Positions 56,219 through 64,000 of a stretch of 64,000 bases of DNA are shown here, in pieces; the stretch's first letter is position 1; every line of letters starts with the position of its first letter. Where the stretch lies: the NCBI GenBank assembly GCA_947095585.1, contig OX352763.1, positions 25,469,462 through 25,533,461 on the forward strand, given 5' to 3'. The position numbers and the translations under genes were made by a program. This stretch comes from Nephrocerus scutellatus. Its lineage: Eukaryota; Arthropoda; Insecta; Diptera; Pipunculidae. The notes beneath the pieces were generated by a model. The model was given only the letters and a program-made list of their open reading frames with translations, did not search any database and was not told where the DNA came from.

Positions 56219-58047
56219 CTTTTATCGTTAACGTTCTGTATTGTAAAATAATGCAGTAATAATTATAATTACGATTATTACCCAACTGCCAAGGCTAAAG
56301 GAGATAGCACGGGCGCTGTGCAAAACACCCAATATACTCGAACTAACTCGCATTGTGTCTCATGTTACCGCCGCCGGCCGGCCGTCCTATAAAGTAAAAA
56401 ACAATTGCAATATTTGCACAAATACAGTACTTAGCCACATGTGTGTTTGAGTGTGCCTGTGTGCCAATTTATAAATGTATTGCTACAAAAACGAGAAGGA
56501 AATTGCAAAATTACCAATCGATGATGATTTGTGTTTTGTGTCATGTTCATCACTTTGAATAAATATTTAGAACAAAAATGCAATAATTGTAAAATGAGAA
56601 GTGAATAAACTTCACTACCGCTCTACAGATGTTTGTCGCACATCACATCATCACTGCACCGCACCTCGTCTTCTCATCGATGTGACGCGACGTTCTGTTG
56701 TTGTCTGTCGAACTGATAACGTTGATGTCTTCTTTATCTTCTTTCTGCCGAACGGATGAGATCCTATCTTGGAAATTTCATTTAAGAAATCGTTTCAAAG
56801 GTGTCACCAAGCAAATAAATAAACAATTGAGGGAATTTTTGTTGCGTTGTTGTTGTTGTTTTTGTTGTTGATGTTGTAGAAAACATTCAGTCAACACAGA
56901 TATGACGAGAATTGCAGCACATTGACGAACTGAAACTTCAAAGATCACAGCCCTCACATCCGCCGCTCAATAAGCAGATAGATAAATAATATCTGTGTAT
57001 CTATATCTTTACAAAAATAATAATAATAAAAGCGCAAATGTATCTGCATGGTAAATATGTCATAATAAATACACCACCTACTAGATGATGCATCGACAAC
57101 TTGACATCTACTACTCAGAGATACATTTAGCCAACTTTTTATAGGAAATAATAATAACTTCGTCACAAAGATTGCAACATCGAAAAGGAGCCTCGGTGCG
57201 ACAAAGCTTTTGAATGTACAAAACCGAAGAACGGATCAACTAAACCGTATTATAGATAACTTTTTATTTAATTCAAACCAAGTTCTTTTGATTGATGATG
57301 TATTGGTAACGCGCAGCACCTAAAAATGGGGGGAAATTTTAAAAACTTGATATGCTTTGTTTAGCTATTGAAGTTCTTTGTTTTTTTTTACTTTCCCCCC
57401 TATTCGTTAACTCTATCTGTTTGCCAGTAATCTTATCAGTATTTTGCATTGTATTTGTCTCGAAATACTTGCGTCGACGAAAAAAACCCCAAAAGCAGTG
57501 AAGGTTTCTATGAATGACATTTGTATTTCTTTGTGAAGAAGATATTTCAGATATCTTAAGATATTCATTCAACTTGGAGGGGAACAGAGACGTTAAATCA
57601 ATTCATGATGGTTGGTTCTCTTATGCCTTAATATAACTATGCTGGAAAGAATCTAAAATTTACTTTGGTTGAAAGTCAGGACCTAAGCTTTCAGGAGAAA
57701 AAAAAAGAAGAAAAGGACGAAGTAATGCAGGTTAATGCTTATATTTAGTGCTGTTACATGAAACCAAAATTAAACCGACTGAAATATGACCTAAACATTG
57801 ACTAAACGAAACTTTCAGTCACCGCCGGCTCCATGAGTTTCTTATTTTGTGACCGAGATGATCGAACTGACTGTGGATCTATGAACTTTACTTCAATGTT
57901 GAAATTTTTCTGTTTAATTCTTCTAGAAAGAATTGTTGTTACACTGAAAATTTAAGGAAAGTCAACCAGCCTAATGTCATAATTTGACAATCAAAATTTT
58001 AGGTTCGTTGCAGTGCACATGTTTAGCACAAACTATATATGTATATA
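56219..58047. other. Unassigned
   Basis: A GC-rich knot GCCGCCGGCCGGCCG lies at 56372-56386, possibly a repeat or CpG island trace. A T/G-rich tract (GTTGTTGTTGTTTTTG) at 56845-56870. No gene recognised. Confidence 0.45.
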
Positions 58048-58459
58048 CAGGGTGTATCAGTTCCTTGGTTAATTTCGGGAAAAAAACCGTATGGAAGGGG
58101 GGGGGTCTATTTTCAACCCCTGCGGTGTACGTGGTTTGCGTTTAAATGCGAAGAGGCGTACTTAACTAACTTACGTAACTCTTAAACGCTTCTAGCTACA
58201 AGATCCACTGTTGGTAATTTTTGAAAGAAACTTAAATTAAAATTTTTATTCTTTTTTTAAATTTTTTTTTCAAACGTGAATATCTCGAAAATTGCTATTC
58301 CATGAATTTGTTGACTAATAATGCATAAAAGCCTATTTAACTTCCTATAAATCGATGGCACAATGTTTATGCATTCGGACAACAGGAGTAGGGGTAAAAT
58401 TAAAAGTTTTTTAAACGAATTACAATTTTTTTCTCCTAATTAACCAATAAATCACCCCG
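58048..58459 (+). repeat. MITE with CAGGGTG ends, copy 2 (longer)
   Basis: It is bounded by TA|CAGGGTG (58048) and CACCCCG|TA (ending 58459). The beginning resembles copy 1 at 24010-24160 read on the minus strand (GGTTAATTTCGGG, TCTATTTTCAACCCC, GCGAAGAGGCG). The right border is weaker (one mismatch), so the extent is inferred. Confidence 0.45.
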
Positions 58460-59799
58460 TAAAGTATTCGTCACGTTAACAGATACGATGCGATGCGCAA
58501 TTCTCTCACTTGTTCCACTTAAATAATAATGCAAATTACTTTATGGGTATAATTCATAAATTGACGCTTGATATCAGATAAATCTTTAATGAGATTTATC
58601 TTGTGGCAAAGTACCCAGACAGAGTGGTACGTCGTGCACAGTGCAAACGTCGTATATCGGTCGTTGAACAATGAAAGATTTTTTATTTTCTTAAGTCGGC
58701 TTCTTTTGTCCAAATGCGCAGTAATTCTAGTAATAAAATTAATTCATTAACTAAAATATAGTGTACTGTATAAGAGAAGGAAACGATGCTAGAAGTATCA
58801 TAACATCCATAGTAGAAGACAATTTGGATTTCAGTATTTACATACCGTATACAAGATTCAGTGCAAAAAGCTATATAAATAGCAGAAGTGGTGATTTATG
58901 CACAGTGCTATGCATATGATATAGTCCTCGGGGCAAAAGAGAAGTTCGCGGAAGTTCTATGGGAAATAATCCCATATGTGAAGGCAGATTTCTATGACTT
59001 GGCGACACCATAAAAAAGGATTCTCCGGCATGCAGGTCACCAAATATTTATAAAAAGAGGAAGTGATCTTTTTGCGATAGGCTAACTGAGAGGAAGCTAA
59101 AATGACGTTCAGAGTTTAACATTGAATTCGGGTAAGGAGACCAAAAGAAGTACTGAAATTATTTTACGATACAAAAATTTAAGCTCATAAGCACACCATA
59201 GGTCTTTTCTTTGTTCGTTATTTATTTTTCCCCTTTGAACACTTTTTTAAAGAGTTTGCAAGCGGAACACAGTCATAAGACATAAAAACAAATTATCTTT
59301 TGTAACTTCCAATTTGTATATTGCAAAGTTTGTTTGATGCGGGATTTCCCGGCACACGATAAGCAAATTGTAAGATAAACTAGATCAACAACAAGCATAC
59401 GCGTCTGCTTGACTTTTAATTTGAAACACTAGAATAGTCATCATTACGACAGGTCTGTCACACGCCTATGTTTACATAATGATGTGCCACACTTGGATTG
59501 GATTTTACCAATCGATTTGCGGAAATTAACCAACGCGCACAAGTCAAACCGATGTGTGTCACATGTCAGGACAAATTTGGTTGGAATTTGGAATGAGCTG
59601 GCTCCAGACTAATATACTAATAACTCCGGGAATCATATTTTGTTGTTAAAAAACACACATTAATTAATTCGTTAAATATTCTTCCAAAACGATTCTTTTT
59701 TTTTATCATTTTATATATTATAATATGAGAAGAAAAGAGAAACAGTAATTCAATCACAAATGTGTAGGTAGGTAGGTATGTAGAGTGGTAGTCCGCGTC
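58460..59799. other. Unassigned
   Basis: Two opposed open frames at 58519-58750 lack motifs. No repeat matches seen. Confidence 0.5.
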
Positions 59800-62110
59800 G
59801 CCTTAGCGAGTTTTGTAATCACAGTTTTTTAACCACAGATCTCGGAAGACCCTATGTCGTGATAGGTATCTGGAAATGGCATTCAGGTACGATCATATCG
59901 GTAATGCGACACTCCGAAAGCTCCCTCAGGTGGACAAAGAAAGGTTTTTCCAATTTGTGGATGCGCATGTCCGTCATTTGAAGATAAAGTGAATGAGAGT
60001 TTCTTTCTCATTATTTATTGTAAATTCTGGAAAATATATTATGTGAGATTCCCAGTTTGACTACGTGGCTGCCCATCGGCCAATGGCCAGTGCTTTTAGC
60101 AACGACTCTGGAAAAATTTTGCCATGATCTGAAGATCAGTTGGTTGAGTCATTCCCTGGACGGAGCTTAATGGAGAGCAGGGTTCCTTCATGTAGTCGAA
60201 GTCCAATGTTACGCCCCTCTTCACCAGTACGTCCGCCTTCTCATTGCCTTCAATATCGCTGTGCCCCGGTACTCAAACTAGAGCTAGGTCTATGCTTTGG
60301 CTTACCGAAGCCAATTCAGCTTGGCATTGCCTGACAAGTTTTGGGTTATTGCTAATCGCAATAATGCCTATATAGATTGGCTGTCTACGCATATGCCAAC
60401 CGTTATAGCGATATTGTTAGTAAGTGCCCTGCAAACCTCCATAATCGCTAGATGCTAGCAGAGTCGGGCTGCTTGAAAGATTACGTTTTTTCTGAGAAGA
60501 CTCCAGCATCGACTCCATTTCTCATCGTGGATCCATATCTCTACTACTCCCTCTAATACTCCCCCATCCTTCCAAATTTCTTTAGTCGGAAACTTTACGG
60601 CAAAGCTGGGACTGAAATTCAGTTTAGGAGTGCAGTAGTCAATTGAGGATGGTATCATATCCTTTGGTAACGACTGCAATATATTGCAGTGACCATATGG
60701 TAACATAGCATGACATGGCAACAAACCAACCAGCTTTTTTGAGACGGACTGCGCTACACGTCGCCATATATTTAATAAATAGGTCGGGATGTAATAGGTG
60801 TAGTGTTGTGTTGTGTATGCTAAACAGGACCGTAGTGCTCCAGTTATACCAACAGTTGCTGATTTTTGTATTCTACCTAGCTTTATGCGTTGTTCTTTTT
60901 GTTAATCTCCGGACATTAGATTAGCGCTCCATACGTAAATGTGTACAGCCATAGAGCCATCCTCGGCTGCAGGCCCCATTTCTTACAGATGGATTCGTTA
61001 CCAGCATATAAAGCAATTCATGCTTTCTTAGCCCTATATTCTTTATTGGACTTCCAGCTGATTTTCCTATCTAGGACAACGCCGAGATAATTATCGTCTG
61101 GGATGAGTGTAAGTGTTTGATCATTGAGCTTGGTGATGGCGCAAAATTCGGTATTTGGACAGTACCATTTCAGTTTTGCTAGAGTTAAGGGCGATATTAT
61201 CCTTCGCTGGAGAGTGCCTCTGTTGACTGATTTGGTGATGTTACTGCATGGAGATGATAGATTGTCTTAGGAGTTGCTATACCCCAAACTGAGTGAGAGC
61301 TTCCTGGATGTCGTTAATGTGGACCTTTTTGAAAGCTTCTTCTATATCGAGGAAGGTGGTAAGAGTATATTGTTTATAATTAAGGGAGTGCTCAATAGTG
61401 TGCACCACCTCGTGAAGAGCCATCTCCGTAGACCTACCTTTAAGGTAAGCATGTTGATGTTTAAATACCGTCGTATCTTCGAAACTTAATCTGATGTGGT
61501 AGTCTAACAGCGCTTTTGATTTGCTGGGTACAGTGAAACCACCAAACCTTCACTGTACCCAGCAAATCAAAAGCGCTGTAAAATTCGTTCCATTGTTTTC
61601 ATCAGAAACGATTATAGACTAAGTGGTCTAAAATCGTAGGCAGATTCATGGCCCCTTCTGTCTGCTTTGGTAATAAATACGACTCGTACTCTTCTCCAAC
61701 TGCAGGGAATATAGTTAAGTCGTAAGCAACTTCTAAAGATATTCACTAGCCAAGAAGTCGACACATCAATTGACTTCAGGAGCATAATTGGTTGTATACC
61801 GTCAAAGCCGGGTGATTGGTACGCAGAGAAATTGCGAATGGCCCAGGAAACCTTTTCATGGGTCATGATATGGCTACGTCGCACCTTTCAGACCTTCAGG
61901 TGTGTATAGCCGGTCAGCTGTGTACAAGTCATTGCATGCGGGGAAGTGGGTATTTATGAGAATATCGAAAGATGCGGCCGTTGATTCTGTCCAACCACCG
62001 ATCTTTTGATAAAAACGGACTGGTGTTTTCTTTGGACAGAATCTGGCAAATCCTAGCCGAGTCTTTGGTGGTCTCGATGGACTGAAGAACTCATCATTGC
62101 AAAACAACAT
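59800..62110 (-). mobile_element. RNase H-bearing LINE relic, near-complete RT to 3' end
   Basis: Minus-strand. From 62110 downward there is an endonuclease-RT linker (AASFDILINTHFPA, about 61920-61985), then the fingers (SWAIRNFSAYQSPGFDGIQP and AWRR-like text with FITKADRRGHESAYDF; 61612-61884). Motif A and core RT blocks lie between 61500 and 61270, decayed; the YADD box is not readable. RP-rich 3' domain text (KKWGLQPRMALWLYTFTYGA) is near 60920-60990. RNase H follows: the VDSQS motif at about 60375-60390 and WxPGH-like text near 60270. The C-terminus lies near 59880-59930. A hairpin MITE sits at 61508-61578 inside it. The fingers resemble those of 38784-40645. Frameshifts throughout. Confidence 0.8.
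61508..61578. repeat. Hairpin MITE H, copy 2 (71 bp)
   Basis: The left arm CAGCGCTTTTGATTTGC (61508) pairs exactly with the right arm ending at 61578 over about 30 bp, leaving almost no loop (ACCACC plus the unpaired end of the right arm). The right flank is TA; the left flank is TAA. It sits inside the decayed RT of the LINE at 59800-62110, so it inserted there or was captured. Confidence 0.8.
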
Positions 62111-64000
62111 CTCAAATGTGTAGATACATTCCTTTTCAACAGGTCCCTCAATGTTACAACTAAAATAAGAGCAGTTGTCGAAAGTCCTAATACACGAGAT
62201 AGTTCAACATCCTAACCGTAACCATACTATTAAGAACTGAAGAAAGTGCTTCAGATATTATCCATCTGTAAAATGTGATAATTATTAAACGTTACATTAT
62301 CTAACCTGCGTTAGTAAATTATTGTAATTCACTAAATTCCCTTTTGCACTCACTCACTCACTTATAAATGGAAAAGCCACAAGCTGAAGATGGCACCTAA
62401 TTTCCAACAACATTTTCACATTTAAAAAAACAGTGAAACATAAGTTGTTGTGAACAATTGTTAGGTTAATTAATTTAATAACTTCAAACTCGTTCTCATT
62501 GTGAAAAACGCCACACTCCCTGGGTACATTAGACGCGTTCGTTGATATCGTTTTGAACATTGTGCGCCGCTGCGCAAGCAATAACCGTGTAAAAACGAAC
62601 AACAAATAAGCGTGTGAAATGTATCTGATCTTGTGTTTATTGTAAGTAAGTACTTCTTTTTCTTTTGTTTACTTTTGTTTTGGTCTGCATCATGCATGGG
62701 AGTTCTCTAAAGACACAAAAGCGACGTTAATGGTGAATACTTCATTCGACAGTACGCCCTCCCTGTCCCTGCTAACGCGTTCGTGTTGAAATTTTTGCGA
62801 TTTATATTGAATACATTAAGTCGATGTTATACCCTGCGTTAATCGTAGCTCAAGAATTTATTAATTATATCAATTAAATACAAATTTATAGTATTTTGTA
62901 ACTAAATGAATAAACTTCGCATGGTTATCACTTTGTACCTCTGCAACAGTTACATTTTCACTTTTATTTTTTATTTCTACAATAAGATACTTCTGCATAA
63001 CAATACCCGTACTGCAGTTGGAGAATAAATACTAATTAATTCAAGGTCAAGCATGATGTACATTACACATATATACGTACAGCCACATATTATGTACTCC
63101 CAGTGAAGGTGGTGTTATAGTTGGTAATATGTTAGAGTTAGATAATTAAGCCAAGTAAAGACTAAAAAAAATTGCTGGTACAACTCCAACGAATAACGCG
63201 TTTTGCAGCTTATATGTATCTACATTTATAGGTTAACAGTAAGACAAACCCCGACACTATTTCTTGCAATTAATATTCACTGAACAGTGCTAAGATATTT
63301 TTTTAGTTTGCAACAGAAATATTGCCGGTTACCAATGCGTGTCAAATGGTTGTTATGTTTTGCTAAGTTTTGTTTCGGGTTCGAAAGTGAATTTATATAA
63401 AATCTAAGTTTGTAAACAAAGGAAACACCCTATGCAAGGTTTGTTGTTGTTAAAGCTCTTTGAAAATAAAAACACTGATTGCAGCGTGTGCTGACGGAAG
63501 TGTTACTATATTGTAATGGTCACTGAACTTTCAATTGAAGTTCATTATTACCTGGGTCAACTAGGTACCTGTATAGCGAATTTAAGCAAATTTCTGTCGG
63601 CGAGTTTTAACATTTACACAATAGCGCAATTAATTCCACATATTGTTGTCGATATATTAAACGTCCACGAACGGACGCACATTTATGATTCTCAAATTTT
63701 TTAAATTCTCCAACTTTAAAATATCATCAGTGTACTAATTATATGATTGTGATTCTTAAACTTGTGAATGATAACATAGACATAATTTTCAAAATTGCAA
63801 TTTTCGTTGTACCTAAGATAAAAACATTCGAGATTAAATTAAATAATACGTACTACTAATTCGTATAACGAGCGGTTTTGATGGTTTTGTACTGAGGGAT
63901 GAATCGATAAAAGTAAATAGAAGAATGTATATAGTAGAAGTATACGATAGGCGCTTTCCAGCGAGTAATGTACGCTGTTTTTTAAACGACCACATGCATT
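62111..64000. other. Unassigned to window end
   Basis: AT-rich DNA with short opposed frames (62354-62697, 63516-63704) and (CACT)n at 62347-62362. No repeat match and no gene recognised. Confidence 0.5.

Overview
The window reads as AT-rich animal DNA, most likely from an insect and plausibly a fly. The intergenic DNA is studded with motifs such as ACATATGTA and CGAGTA that are common in Diptera. The transposon set fits an insect: LINE relics, mariner/Tc1-type elements, Ty3/gypsy pieces, a tRNA-derived SINE and a TAATATTATAAAG-type dispersed repeat common in insects. The species assignment is an inference. No bacterial or viral layout is present. I could not identify one complete host protein-coding gene, so the window looks like intergenic or long-intron DNA turned into a transposon graveyard.

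Layout. 1-9 kb: a truncated LINE (about 1.4-2.2 kb, minus strand), palindromic repeats at 2.9-3.3 and 5.2 kb, dispersed repeats at 5.8-6.6 and 8.7 kb, and a candidate promoter/5' UTR exon at 7.3-8.24 kb. 9-20 kb: a LINE with an apparently intact 5' end but a large internal deletion (9.4-11.2 kb), an RNase H-bearing LINE relic (13.6-14.4 kb), another LINE (15.65-16.75 kb), several pieces of the TAATATTATAAAG repeat (I call it Helitron-like), and a GT-rich degenerate minisatellite (17.1-17.6 kb). 20-29 kb: LINE fragments, two DDE transposase relics (Tc1-like at 21.2 kb, IS630-type at 23.3 kb), a 151-bp MITE, a 117-bp tandem array, and an RNase H LINE whose coding sequence contains an 81-bp triplication. 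29-36.5 kb: mostly unassigned to 31.9 kb, then a second copy of the first LINE family, a solo LTR with an ATAT target duplication, another RNase H LINE, a full tRNA-derived SINE and a long Helitron-like copy. 38.8-44.8 kb: a LINE with a roughly 187-bp triplication of its reverse-transcriptase N-terminal region, a second, oppositely oriented solo LTR, and a composite mariner carrying a SINE fragment and a head-to-head second mariner. 47.3-48.7 kb: gypsy gag-protease relic. 51-64 kb: hairpin MITEs, a transposase relic next to a SINE, two more LINE relics and unassigned AT-rich DNA.

The genes do not work together. They are independent, decayed, often nested insertions. The most unusual observations are two separate LINE relics with internal triplications of catalytic-domain segments, the composite mariner, a TA-flanked hairpin MITE family (51.3 and 61.5 kb), a roughly 90-bp hairpin-prone sequence present as an inverted pair 20 kb apart, and a tRNA-derived SINE family with three copies here. 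All identifications come from reading translations and repeats by eye. No database comparison was possible.
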